Assembly: GCF_031846245.1 (NCBI RefSeq)
Contig: NZ_JAVRIC010000006.1
Location: 112,536 to 176,535, forward strand
Reading direction: 5' to 3'
Origin: Banduia mediterranea
GTDB taxonomy: Bacteria; Pseudomonadota; Gammaproteobacteria; Nevskiales; Nevskiaceae
Length of the DNA: 64,000 bases
Shown here: in pieces, positions 26,138-35,458 of the stretch
How positions within the stretch are numbered: position 1 is the first letter of the stretch
Layout: each line of letters begins with the position of its first letter
Made by a program: the position numbers and the translations under genes
The notes under the pieces: model-generated
Seen by the model: only the letters and a program-made list of their open reading frames with translations
Told to the model about the DNA's origin: nothing
Databases searched by the model: none

Positions 26138-27853
26138 ATGCGCCTGTCCCGATTCCCGATTTCCACCACCAAGGAAACGCCGGCCGACGCCGAGATCGTC
26201 AGTCATCAGCTGATGCTGCGCGCCGGCTTCATTCGCAAGCTGGGCAGCGGCCTCTACAGCTGGATGCCGGTGGGCCTGCGCACGCTGAAGAAGGTCGAAG
26301 CGATCGTGCGCGAGGAAATGAATCGTGCCGGCGCACTGGAAGTGCTGATGCCGTCGGTGCATCCGGCCGAGCTGTGGCGCGAGTCCGGCCGCTGGCAGCT
26401 CATGGGCGACGAGATGCTGCGCATCAAGGACCGTCACGACAACGATTACTGCTATGGCCCCACGCACGAGGAAGTGATCTGCCATCACCTGCGCCAGGAC
26501 GTGAAGAGCTACAAGCAGTTGCCGCTCAACTACTACCAGATCCAGACCAAGTTCCGCGATGAGCGGCGTCCGCGCTTCGGCATCATGCGCGCCCGCGAGT
26601 TCCTGATGAAGGATGCCTATTCGTTTCATCTGGATGCCGAAGGGCTCGCCGCCGAGTACGACAACATGCGCGCCGCCTATGCGCGGATCTTCACGCGGAT
26701 CGGCGCCGACTTCCGCATCGTCAAAGCCGATTCCGGCAACATCGGCGGTAGCCGTTCCGAGGAGTTTCACATCCTCGCCGGCGCCGGCGAGGATCTGCTC
26801 GCGGTATCCAGCGAAGGCAGCTACGCCGCCAATGTCGAGGCGGCAGAAACCCTGCCCGTGTCGGTCACGCGCCCGCCGGTGCTCAAGCCGCTGGCCAGGC
26901 TCAGCACGCCGGGACAGAAGACCTGCGCTCAGGTGGCCGAGTATCTCAAGCTCGGGCTCGATGCCAAGGTCAAGCTGCTGGTCGCCAAGGCGGCCGACGG
27001 TGGCCTCATCGGCATTGCCCTGCGCGGCGACCACCAACTCAACGAAATCAAGGCGGCCAATCACCCGAAGATCGCCAGTCCGTTCGAACTGGCGGCGGCT
27101 CGCGACGTGGAACAGGCCTTCGGCTGCGAAGTCGGCTATCTAGGGCCGGTGAACTGTCCGATTCCAGTCATTGCCGACCATGCCGCGCTGGCGCTCAGCG
27201 ACTTCGTCTGCGGCGCCAATGAGAACGACCATCACCTGGGTGATGCCAACTGGGGGCGTGACTGCGCCGAGCCGGAGGCCGCCGATCTGCGCATGATCGT
27301 CGAAGGCGATCCGGCGCCGGATGGCAGCGGCACGATCCGCCTGCTGCGTGGCATCGAGGGCGGGCACATCTTCCAGCTCGGCCAGAAATACACTCAGGCG
27401 ATGAACGTCAGCGTGCTCGACGACAACGGCAAGGACGTGACGCTGCACATGGGGTGCTATGGCATCGGCGTGTCGCGTCTGGTGGCGGCCGTGGTCGAGC
27501 AGAGCCATGACGCGCAGGGCATGATCTGGCCGGATGCGATCGCGCCGTTCACGGCGATCATCACGCCGATTGGCCTGGACCGCTCCGAGTCCGTGCGTGA
27601 AGCTGCGGAGACGCTCTACGCCGACCTGCTGGCGGCCGGCATCGATGTTGCCTTGGATGATCGCGGGCTGCGTCCTGGGGCGATGTTTGCCGACGCCGAG
27701 CTGATCGGTATTCCGCATCGGATTGTGATCGGCGACAAAGGCCTGGCCAAGGCCCAGTTCGAGTACCGCCATCGCCGTGCCGAGACCGCCCGGATGATTC
27801 CGGCACAGGCCGAGGCGGTACTGGATCAGCTTCGGCAGACGGTCACTGGCTGA
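26138..27853 (+). CDS. proS: Prolyl-tRNA synthetase
   Basis: Class II aminoacyl-tRNA synthetase charging tRNA-Pro. 571 aa, the long bacterial form with the editing insertion (about residues 225-385) between motifs 2 and 3. Motif 1 region: GLRTLKKVEAIVREEMNRAG; motif 2: FRDERRPRFGIMRAREFLMK; motif 3: GCYGIGVSRLVAAVVEQ. Anticodon-binding domain at the C-terminus (about 470-565). Starts at ATG 26138 with MRLSRFPISTTKETPADAEI, the normal N-terminus. Confidence 0.97.
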   Translation: MRLSRFPISTTKETPADAEIVSHQLMLRAGFIRKLGSGLYSWMPVGLRTLKKVEAIVREEMNRAGALEVLMPSVHPAELWRESGRWQLMGDEMLRIKDRHDNDYCYGPTHEEVICHHLRQDVKSYKQLPLNYYQIQTKFRDERRPRFGIMRAREFLMKDAYSFHLDAEGLAAEYDNMRAAYARIFTRIGADFRIVKADSGNIGGSRSEEFHILAGAGEDLLAVSSEGSYAANVEAAETLPVSVTRPPVLKPLARLSTPGQKTCAQVAEYLKLGLDAKVKLLVAKAADGGLIGIALRGDHQLNEIKAANHPKIASPFELAAARDVEQAFGCEVGYLGPVNCPIPVIADHAALALSDFVCGANENDHHLGDANWGRDCAEPEAADLRMIVEGDPAPDGSGTIRLLRGIEGGHIFQLGQKYTQAMNVSVLDDNGKDVTLHMGCYGIGVSRLVAAVVEQSHDAQGMIWPDAIAPFTAIITPIGLDRSESVREAAETLYADLLAAGIDVALDDRGLRPGAMFADAELIGIPHRIVIGDKGLAKAQFEYRHRRAETARMIPAQAEAVLDQLRQTVTG

Positions 27854-28436
27854 ATGCGGTCGGACGCGCGGGCTCGGTATATGGTCGGGTGGCGATACAA
27901 GAGGGGCTCTGAATTGCACAGTCTGGCAGTCTTGCGGCGCGCGACGATGATTCCGTGCGGCGCCGCCGCTGGAACCGTGATGCTGGGCATGCCCGCCGAT
28001 TCCGCCCCTCGCAGCAAAAGAGCTTGACGTGGCGGTGGCTCACTACGAGGCAATCCCCCGTGGGAATATACGATCCATCGTGGTTCAGCCAACATCAGGT
28101 TGGCAATTCACCGTTCACTTCAGCATCAAGCCCGAGGGTGCAGGGCATACGCATACTCGCCGTCGCTCACCAGAAACGGCAGCCTTTCTACTGACTGGAA
28201 AGCACAAAACAGTCGTTCTTTCAGGCGTATGCCTGACAATGTGCCGAGGCGGACATTTGACCCGCCGCCCGCTATTTCTGTCGAAAAGGCCGGCATCGTT
28301 TCAAACCGATGAACACAGGCCTTACGGAACTGCAATGGGTCCGTATCCAAACGAAAACGACTTGGCGGCCTGTCGGACTTAGGGGGTCGTAGCGAGGGCC
28401 GAAGTCGCAGTCGATCATCCTGAGTCCGACAGGCTG
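27854..28436. other. Gene-poor 583-bp stretch between proS and mfd
   Basis: No gene with recognisable homology. A 117-codon open frame from GTG 28029 begins with a protein-like stretch (AHYEAIPRGNIRSIVVQPTS) but soon turns into low-plausibility sequence, so it could be the 5' end of a lost small gene. The AT content is somewhat higher than in the flanking genes. The right end carries the inverted repeat described separately (28368-28434). Confidence 0.5.
28368..28434. repeat. REP-like inverted repeat at the 3' end of mfd
   Basis: gcctgtcggactta (28368-28381) and tgagtccgacaggc (28421-28434) form 14-bp arms with one mismatch around a 39-nt GC-rich loop. The right arm ends 2 bp from the mfd stop codon. 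Size and placement fit an extragenic palindrome, and a remnant of a REP-associated transposase exists at 49.9 kb. It could serve as the mfd terminator. Confidence 0.6.
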
Positions 28437-31400
28437 CTAGGCGCCCAGCTCCAGCGGCGGCGCGCCCAGGCGTTCCAGCAGTGCGGCGGCTTCCTGCGGG
28501 CGATTCTCGGGCGGGTCCATCGATCCCAGGTAGTGCAGCTTGGACTGGCCTTCGAGCCGGTAGCGCTTGGGCTGGTTCTGGATCAGCTGGATCAGCTTCA
28601 CCGGGTCGAGTTGTGTCTGTGCGCCGAAGTCCAGGGTCAATGAGCTTTTGCCGGCGCGAATCCGGGTGATGCCGAGCGCCTGCGCCGCCAGTTTCAGCGC
28701 CGCGGCCTGCCACAGGCGGAACGCCACTTCCGGCAGCGGCCCGAAGCGGTCGATCATCTCGTAACGCAGTTCCAGCAGGGCCTGCTGGGTGGCGGATTCG
28801 GCCAGGCGCTTGTACAGCGACAGGCGCGTGGCGATGTCCGGCACGTAGTCGTCCGGAATCAGCGCGGTGGCGCCGAGGTCGACCTCGCTGCTGCCGTGTT
28901 CGAACGGTGCATCCGCGAGCTTGCCGGACTTGATCGCGGCCACGGCGCGTGCCAGCAGGTCGGCGTACATCGTGAAGCCGACCTCCTCGATCTGGCCGGA
29001 CTGGTCGTCGCCCAGCAGTTCGCCGGCGCCGCGGATTTCCAGATCGTGCGTGGCCAGCAGAAAGCCGGAGCCGAGTTCGCCCATCGATTCAATCGCTTCC
29101 AGGCGCTTCTCGGCGTCCGCGCTCAGCGCGCGCTTGCTCGGCACCAGCAGATAGGCATAGGCGCGGTGATGGCTGCGACCGACGCGTCCGCGCAGCTGAT
29201 GCAGCTGCGCCAGGCCCAGGGTGTCGGCGCGATTGACGACGATGGTGTTGGCGTTGGGAATGTCGATGCCGGATTCGATGATCGTGGTCGACACCAGGAT
29301 GTCGAAGCGGTGATGGTAGAAATCCAGCATCACCTGTTCGAGTTCGGCGGCACGCATCTGGCCGTGCGCGAAACGCACCCGCGCCTCGGGCACGATCTCG
29401 CCCAGCGACTGCGCGGCGCGTTCGATGTCCTTGACCTCGTTGTGCAGATAGAACACCTGGCCGCCGCGCTTGAGTTCGCGCAGGCAGGCTTCGTAGACCA
29501 GATTGCGGTCCCAGTCGGCGACGAAGGTGCGGATCGCCAGACGCGCCTCGGGTGGTGTGGCGATGATCGACAGGTCACGCAGACCGGCCAGCGACATGTT
29601 CAGGGTGCGCGGGATCGGCGTGGCCGTCAGCGTCAGCAGATCGACTTCGGCACGCAGGTTCTTGAGCCGCTCCTTGTGGCGCACGCCGAAGCGGTGTTCC
29701 TCGTCGACGATCACCAGGCCCAGATTCCTGAACTTCACGTCCGGCTGGAGCAGGCGGTGCGTGCCGATCACCACATCGAGCCGGCCCGCTTCCAGCTCGG
29801 CCAGCAGTGTCTTGAGATCCTTGTCCGCCTTGAGGCGCGAGGCCACGCCGACGCGTACCGGCCAGCCCGAATAGCGATCCGCGAAGTTCTTGTAGTGCTG
29901 TTGCGCCAGCAGCGTGGTCGGTACCAGCACGCAGACCTGGCGATTGTTGTTGATCGCGGCAAAGCTGGCGCGCAGCGCGACCTCGGTCTTGCCGAACCCG
30001 ACATCGCCGCAGACCACGCGATCCATCGGCTTGTCGGCCGCCATGTCGGCCAGCACGTCCTCGATCGAACGTTGCTGGTCGGGGGTGGTCTCGAACGGAA
30101 AGCCGTCGCAGAAGCGCCGGTAGTCCTCGTCGTTGACGTCCATCGCCATGCCCGGCCGCGCGGCGCGGCGCGCCTGGATCTGCAGCAGTTCGGCGGCGAC
30201 GTCGTGCGCGCGTTTCCTGGCCCGTTCCTGGGCCTTGGCCCAGCGGTCCGAGCCCAGCGAGTGCAGCGGCGCGGCCTGCTCCTCGGCGCCGGTGTAGCGG
30301 TGAATCAGTTGCAGCGAGGCCACCGGCACGTAGATCTTGTCGCCGCCTGCGTATTCGATCACCAGGTATTCGGCGGTGATGCCGCCGGCGTCGAGCCGCG
30401 TCAGGCCCTGATAGCGGCCGACGCCGTGTTCGGCGTGCACCACCGGGCTGCCGATCGACAGCTCGGACAGATCCTTGAGCAGGGTTTCGGGGTCGCGTAC
30501 CGGCTTGCGTCGGCGTGACACTTCGGCGCGCAGGCCGAAGATCTGCGCCTCGGCGATGATCAGGCTGCCGTCCGGCAGCTTGAGCCCGTCCTGCATCGGC
30601 CCCAGCGTGATGCAATAGCGCCGGTTGTCGGCCAGGTAGTCGTGCCAGCCGGCGCAGTCGCGCGTGGCCACGCCCTTGGGTTTGAGCCAGCCGTTGAGCG
30701 CTTCGCGGCGGCCCGCCGATTCGGCCACGAACAGGATGCGTGGTGCCTCGCTGAGCAAGGCCTGCACGGTGTCGGGGGAGCGCGGCAGCAGCTCGCAGGA
30801 CATGGCCGAGCCTGAAGGCGCGGCCGAGATCGCGACGCGTGAGTGTTCCGCCAGCCGCTCCAGCGCAGCACCGGGGGCATGAAACAGGTCCAGCGGCTTC
30901 ATCAGCGGTCGTTCGATATCGCCGGCCAGGCGTTCATGGCGTTCCGCAATCTGCTGCCAGTCGGCGTCCAGCGCCGCGTGCAGTTCGCCGACTTCGGCGA
31001 CCCAGGCCGTGGCCGGCAGATAATCGAAAATCGACTCGGTGTGCTCGAAGAACAGCGGCAGATAGGCTTCGATACCGCCCGGCATCAGCGCCTTGGACAC
31101 CTGCGTATAAATCCTCGAACGGCTCGGGTCGCCGGCGAAATACGCGCGGTAGTTGGCGCGGAAGGTCTCGATGCCGGACTTGTCGGTCGGAAAATCGCGC
31201 GCCGGCAGCATGCGCACTTCCTTGACCTGCTCGGTGGAACGCTGCGTTTCCGGATCGAACACGCGGATGGTTTCGAGCTCGTCGTCGAACAGATCGATGC
31301 GATAGGCCGCGGCGGAGCCCATCGGAAACAGGTCCACCAGTGCGCCGCGCACCGCGAATTCGCCCTGGGTCTGCACTTCCGAGACTGACTGGTAGCCGGC

Positions 31401-31853
31401 GGCCACCAGGCGTTCGCGGAAGGCGATCGGGTCCAGGCGCTGCCCCACCGTCAGCTCGAAGGCGCGGCCGTCCAGCCAGGCGCGCGGCGGCAGCCGCGCC
31501 AGCAAGGCATCGGCGGTGAGAATGACGATGCCGTGTGTCATCGACGGCAGGCGGTACAGCGCGGCCATGCGGTCCGACAGGATTTCCTGATGTGGCGAAA
31601 AACCGTCGTACGGCAGCACTTCGGTGTCCGGAAAATGCACTACCGGCACTTCGTCGCTGGCGAAGAAGCGCAGCTCGGATTCCAGTTCGTAGGCGCGACC
31701 CTCGTTGGCCACCATCGCGACGACGGGGCGTCCGAACCGTTCGGCAGCGTCGCTCAGTGCCAGAGCGGCGGCCGCGCCGGGCAGGCCCTGCCAGAGTGTG
31801 CGTTCGCCGGACGGCGGAAGCGGGGGCAGGGCAATCGGACCTCGTTGTTTCAC
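28437..31853 (-). CDS. mfd: Transcription-repair coupling factor Mfd
   Basis: 1138-aa superfamily 2 translocase that removes stalled RNA polymerase and recruits UvrA to transcribed-strand DNA lesions. Order: UvrB-homology region, RNAP-interacting CarD-like domain (SIGSPVVHAEHGVGRYQGL), RecG-like helicase with Walker A CGDVGFGKTEVAL, DEEHRFG Walker B, TATPIPRTL motif III, and the TRG/TRCF C-terminal domain. GTG 31853 is preferred: it starts VKQRGPIALPPLPPSGERTL, matching usual Mfd N-termini and length; a TTG at 31943 would add 30 implausible residues. Ends inside the inverted repeat region. Confidence 0.96.
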   Translation of the reverse strand: MKQRGPIALPPLPPSGERTLWQGLPGAAAALALSDAAERFGRPVVAMVANEGRAYELESELRFFASDEVPVVHFPDTEVLPYDGFSPHQEILSDRMAALYRLPSMTHGIVILTADALLARLPPRAWLDGRAFELTVGQRLDPIAFRERLVAAGYQSVSEVQTQGEFAVRGALVDLFPMGSAAAYRIDLFDDELETIRVFDPETQRSTEQVKEVRMLPARDFPTDKSGIETFRANYRAYFAGDPSRSRIYTQVSKALMPGGIEAYLPLFFEHTESIFDYLPATAWVAEVGELHAALDADWQQIAERHERLAGDIERPLMKPLDLFHAPGAALERLAEHSRVAISAAPSGSAMSCELLPRSPDTVQALLSEAPRILFVAESAGRREALNGWLKPKGVATRDCAGWHDYLADNRRYCITLGPMQDGLKLPDGSLIIAEAQIFGLRAEVSRRRKPVRDPETLLKDLSELSIGSPVVHAEHGVGRYQGLTRLDAGGITAEYLVIEYAGGDKIYVPVASLQLIHRYTGAEEQAAPLHSLGSDRWAKAQERARKRAHDVAAELLQIQARRAARPGMAMDVNDEDYRRFCDGFPFETTPDQQRSIEDVLADMAADKPMDRVVCGDVGFGKTEVALRASFAAINNNRQVCVLVPTTLLAQQHYKNFADRYSGWPVRVGVASRLKADKDLKTLLAELEAGRLDVVIGTHRLLQPDVKFRNLGLVIVDEEHRFGVRHKERLKNLRAEVDLLTLTATPIPRTLNMSLAGLRDLSIIATPPEARLAIRTFVADWDRNLVYEACLRELKRGGQVFYLHNEVKDIERAAQSLGEIVPEARVRFAHGQMRAAELEQVMLDFYHHRFDILVSTTIIESGIDIPNANTIVVNRADTLGLAQLHQLRGRVGRSHHRAYAYLLVPSKRALSADAEKRLEAIESMGELGSGFLLATHDLEIRGAGELLGDDQSGQIEEVGFTMYADLLARAVAAIKSGKLADAPFEHGSSEVDLGATALIPDDYVPDIATRLSLYKRLAESATQQALLELRYEMIDRFGPLPEVAFRLWQAAALKLAAQALGITRIRAGKSSLTLDFGAQTQLDPVKLIQLIQNQPKRYRLEGQSKLHYLGSMDPPENRPQEAAALLERLGAPPLELGA

Positions 31854-31982
31854 GTTGCTGATCGTAGTTCTCTGGCTGTTGCTCGGCGCGCGGAACCGGT
31901 GGCGTGCGGCCTCGGAGGCGGCGCCCAATTCGGGGGGGCGCAAATTATGCCGAAATGAGCGGGTGGCGGTCGTGCGCCGTGC

Positions 31983-34340
31983 TTATTCGCCGCGCAGCTC
32001 GCGCAATACTCGGTTGGTGGCTTCGCGAATCTCGGCGATATCGTCGCCCAGATTCTCCGGCAGGCCCTTGCCGACGGCCGCCAGCGACTGTTCCACGCGG
32101 CGCGCGCTGGCGCGCAGCTCGGCCAGTTTGTAGAAGGCCGCGGTGCCATGGATCTGGTGCGCTGCCGAGCGGATCGCATCGCGTTCGCCGCGCATGTAGA
32201 TCTCCTCCAGCTCCTTGATCTGCAGCGGCAGTTCCTCAAGCAGCAGTTCCGCCAGTTCCGGCGCGATACCGTGCGCCAGCCTTACCGGCGCGTCGGCCCC
32301 GTCCGCTGCCTGCGGCGGCGGGTCAGCCGGTCTGCATTGTTGAACCCAGGGTCTCAGGGTCCGCAGCAGCTGACGTTCGTCGAAGGGTTTGAGCAGCACT
32401 TCGTCCATGCCGGCGCGGATCACTTCCTGACGCTCCTCCGGCTCCAGATGCGCCGACATGCCGATGATTCCGCAGCGCGCGCCGCTGCCGGATTCGGCGG
32501 CGCGAATCTCGCGCGCTGCGCCGGGGCCATCCAGTTCCGGCATCTGCACGTCCATCAGGATCAGCGGCGGACGCCGCTCGCGCCACAGCCGGACGGCTTC
32601 ACGGCCATCACCGGCTTCCTGTGTCTGTGCCCCCAGACTGTCCAGCAGCAGCGAGACATAGCGCCGACTGGCGACAGTATTGTCGACTACCAGCACTTCG
32701 AGGTCCTGTAGCGGCTTTTGGCCGGGTTCGGCCGGCTGCCCCGCCAGGGTGTCGAGCAAGGCCTGATACAGCGGACCGCCGCCGATCGACTGCGGGAGGC
32801 AGCGTGCGGCGCCAGCATCGGTAATGGCGTGCTGAACCTCGGTGTCCGAGGAGCTGATCAGCGCCACGCAAGGGCGCTGGGTCTGTCGACAGGCGCCGAA
32901 CACGTCACGCCATTGGACATCGTCGAGCGCCTCCGGGGTGATGCCGGCGATCACCAGTCGCGGACCTTGCGTGTCGCTTTCGAGCAGTGCCGTGGCGAGG
33001 CGCCGGGGTGATTCGAACAGACGTGTTTCCAGACCCCAGTATTCGAGGTGATGCAGCAGTGCCAGGCGTGTGGTCGAACGTGCATCGCACAGCCACAGGC
33101 GTACTCCGCGCAGCCCATCCCAGGTCACCAGGGCGCTGTCGCGTTCGAGTTGCGGTCGCAGCGCGACCACCGCGCTGAATGTGGTGCCGATGCCCACCTC
33201 GCTTTCGACCTCGAGACGCCCATCCATCAGTTCGCACAGGCGCTGCGTGATCGCCAGGCCGAGCCCGCTGGACGGCGTGCGATTGCTGGTGGATGACGGC
33301 GTGAACATCTCGAACAGCCGCTCCATCTGCGCCTCGCTGATGCCACGCCCGCTGTCGGCCACGCTGATGCGCAGCCAGCAGCGTTCATCCTTGCCCTGCT
33401 CGCGCATCACGCGGATCACGATCTCGCCGCGTTCGGTGAACTTGATGGCGTTCGACAGCAGATTGGTCACGATCTGTTGCAGACGCACTGGGTCTCCGGA
33501 CACGCGCAGCGGCACGTCGTGGTAGATCAGCAGCGCGATCTGCAGTCCCTTGTCGTAGGCCAGCGGCGACAGCAGGCCGGTGACGTCCTCGATGCAGTCG
33601 CTGAGCACGAAGCTGATCTGCTGCAAGGACAGCCGCCCGGCCTCGATGCGGTTCCAGTCGAGCAGGCTGTTGATCATCGACAGGAGGTTCTCCGCGGACT
33701 TGGACAGCGTGCTGACGTACTCGGCCTGCTGCCGGTTGAGCGGCGTTTTTTCGAGCAGTTCGGAAAAGCCCAGAATCGCCGTCAGCGGCGTGCGCAGTTC
33801 GTGACTCATGTTGGACAGCAGGTCGTTCTTGAACTGCGCGGCGGCCCGTGCCTCGGTGAGATCGGTCTGGGCGCGTTCGCGCGCGGCGCGCTCATTGGAC
33901 AGCTCCTGGCGCAGATGGGCCAGCAGGCGGGCGGATTCGCCCCGGGACGCACTGCGGGACTGATGAAGCTGCTCGATCAACTCGTTCAGCACCGTGGCGG
34001 CGGACTCCGGAACCCCCATGGCGCGCGCCTGGATACGGTTTTCGGGCCGGTCCTGCATGGCCTGACGCAGCACCCGTCCGAGCCGTTGCAGCCGTGCCGC
34101 GAGCCGGCGCTGGGCGGCGACCACGCCCATCAGGCTCAGCACCACGCCAAGCGACAGCAGCACCCATCGCGGATAATCGTCATACATCCACGGAGCGAAC
34201 CAGGCGGGCAGCAGACCCACGGCCAGCGCCAGCGCCGGTGCCAGCAGCAGCCAGGGCCAACCGCGGATACGGCCTGAAGAGGTTTGACGAGCGCTCAAGT
34301 TTTCGCGGTCCGATACACTATTGCGTCGTACTGATCGCAT
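31983..34340 (-). CDS. barA: BarA/GacS-type hybrid sensor histidine kinase
   Basis: About 785-aa inner-membrane hybrid kinase. Two transmembrane helices near the N-terminus (about residues 27-50 and 58-76) have almost no periplasmic loop. Then a HAMP-like/coiled-coil segment, HisKA with His180 in SNMSHELRTPL, and HATPase with SNAIKFTERG and SSGLGLAIT. A receiver-like segment without clear phospho-Asp follows (about 400-530), then a genuine receiver (Asp597 in LILMDVQMPELDG) and an HPt domain (His728 in AAHQIHGTAAF). ATG 34340 is used. Divergent from cysM. BarA/GacS phosphorylates UvrY/GacA and controls Csr small RNAs, including carbon storage; that link to the glycogen genes here is inference. 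Confidence 0.85.
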   Translation of the reverse strand: MRSVRRNSVSDRENLSARQTSSGRIRGWPWLLLAPALALAVGLLPAWFAPWMYDDYPRWVLLSLGVVLSLMGVVAAQRRLAARLQRLGRVLRQAMQDRPENRIQARAMGVPESAATVLNELIEQLHQSRSASRGESARLLAHLRQELSNERAARERAQTDLTEARAAAQFKNDLLSNMSHELRTPLTAILGFSELLEKTPLNRQQAEYVSTLSKSAENLLSMINSLLDWNRIEAGRLSLQQISFVLSDCIEDVTGLLSPLAYDKGLQIALLIYHDVPLRVSGDPVRLQQIVTNLLSNAIKFTERGEIVIRVMREQGKDERCWLRISVADSGRGISEAQMERLFEMFTPSSTSNRTPSSGLGLAITQRLCELMDGRLEVESEVGIGTTFSAVVALRPQLERDSALVTWDGLRGVRLWLCDARSTTRLALLHHLEYWGLETRLFESPRRLATALLESDTQGPRLVIAGITPEALDDVQWRDVFGACRQTQRPCVALISSSDTEVQHAITDAGAARCLPQSIGGGPLYQALLDTLAGQPAEPGQKPLQDLEVLVVDNTVASRRYVSLLLDSLGAQTQEAGDGREAVRLWRERRPPLILMDVQMPELDGPGAAREIRAAESGSGARCGIIGMSAHLEPEERQEVIRAGMDEVLLKPFDERQLLRTLRPWVQQCRPADPPPQAADGADAPVRLAHGIAPELAELLLEELPLQIKELEEIYMRGERDAIRSAAHQIHGTAAFYKLAELRASARRVEQSLAAVGKGLPENLGDDIAEIREATNRVLRELRGE

Positions 34341-34383
34341 CCGTTCCGGCGAACCCGCAGTCTCGCCCACAGCCCGAAGCGCA

Positions 34384-35274
34384 ATGATTTCAAAGTCCCT
34401 GGTCGATTGTATCGGCAACACGCCCCTGGTCGCGCTGACGCGCCTGCCGGGCATCGGCGACAACCGCCTGCTGGCCAAGCTCGAAGGCAACAATCCTGCG
34501 GGCTCGGTCAAGGACCGGCCGGCCTGGAGCATGATCCGGCGCGCCGAGCAGCGCGGCGAGATCAAGCCCGGCGACACCCTGATCGAAGCCACCTCCGGCA
34601 ATACCGGCATTGCCCTTGCGATGGTCGCCGCCGCGGCCGGCTATCGCATGGTGCTGATCATGCCGGAGCATATGAGCGCCGAGCGTCGCGCGGTGATGAA
34701 GGCCTTCGGCGCCGAGATCGTCAAGGTGTCCAAGGACGAAGGCATGGAGGGCGCGCGCGATCTGGCGCAGCGCATGCAGTCCGAGGGACGCGGCCGCGTG
34801 CTCGACCAGTTCGCCAATCCGGACAACCCGCGCGCGCACTACGAGGGCACGGCGCCGGAGATCTGGAAGGCCACCGACGGTGCGATCACGCATTTCGTGG
34901 CGACCATGGGCACCACCGGCACGATCATGGGCTGCTCGCGTTATTTCAAGGAGGTCAAGCCGGAGATCGAAGTCGTGGGCGTGCAGCCGGACGGCGACTC
35001 CAGCATCCCCGGCATCCGCAAATGGCCCGAAGCCTATCTGCCGAAGATCTTCGAACGTCCGCGCGTGGACCGCATCATCGAGGCCAATGCCGCGGACGCC
35101 GAGGGCACGATGCGGCTGGTCGCCGAAAAGGAAGGCCTGTTCTGCGGGCCGTCTTCCGGCGGTTCGATCTGGGCGGCCTTGCAGGTCTGCAAGCAGGTCG
35201 GGAACGCGACCGTGGTCTGCATCGTCTGCGACCGGGGCGACCGCTATATCTCGACCGGGGTGTTCCCGGCGTGA
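34384..35274 (+). CDS. cysM: Cysteine synthase B (O-acetylserine sulfhydrylase)
   Basis: PLP enzyme forming cysteine from O-acetylserine and sulfide or thiosulfate. 296 aa. PLP-Lys43 in NPAGSVKDR; substrate loop TSGNTGIALAM; phosphate loop TMGTTGTIMG (Gly/Thr-rich); C-terminal VCIVCDRGDRYISTGVF. ATG 34384 precedes the conserved SLVDCIGNTPLV. Divergent from the hybrid kinase (43 bp apart) and upstream of rlmD, as in other gammaproteobacteria. Confidence 0.95.
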   Translation: MISKSLVDCIGNTPLVALTRLPGIGDNRLLAKLEGNNPAGSVKDRPAWSMIRRAEQRGEIKPGDTLIEATSGNTGIALAMVAAAAGYRMVLIMPEHMSAERRAVMKAFGAEIVKVSKDEGMEGARDLAQRMQSEGRGRVLDQFANPDNPRAHYEGTAPEIWKATDGAITHFVATMGTTGTIMGCSRYFKEVKPEIEVVGVQPDGDSSIPGIRKWPEAYLPKIFERPRVDRIIEANAADAEGTMRLVAEKEGLFCGPSSGGSIWAALQVCKQVGNATVVCIVCDRGDRYISTGVFPA

Positions 35275-35310
35275 GTTCGGATTTGACTCGGGCTCGCGAG
35301 GGAGCTGGCG

Positions 35311-35398
35311 TAGGGAGGCCAAAGCGAAGCGTGCCCACGCGGAAACAGGCACTGGGCCACGCGTGGGCACCGCCTGCGGTCTTTGCCCATCCTGGGAT
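35311..35398. repeat. Intergenic inverted-repeat element after cysM
   Basis: The 184-bp gap between cysM and the exonuclease gene contains gtgcccacgcg (35331-35341) and cgcgtgggcac (35360-35370), a perfect 11-bp inverted pair. Imperfect pairing continues outward to ggaggccaaag on the left and ctttgcccatcc on the right. The overall size of about 88 bp and extended imperfect ends suggest a small dispersed repeat or MITE-like element. No second copy is visible in this window. Confidence 0.5.
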
Positions 35399-35458
35399 TT
35401 TCTGCGCGCCTTGCGCTGCTCGGTGCGGCTGTAACGGGACGGACAGGACGTCGAGCAG

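Noticed and set aside
28029..28382. 117-codon frame between proS and mfd
   Set aside because: Only the first 40 residues look protein-like; no family, weak start, so recorded only as part of the gap description.
28896..30518. 540-codon plus-strand frame inside mfd
   Set aside because: Antisense of the helicase domains of Mfd; no protein-like features.
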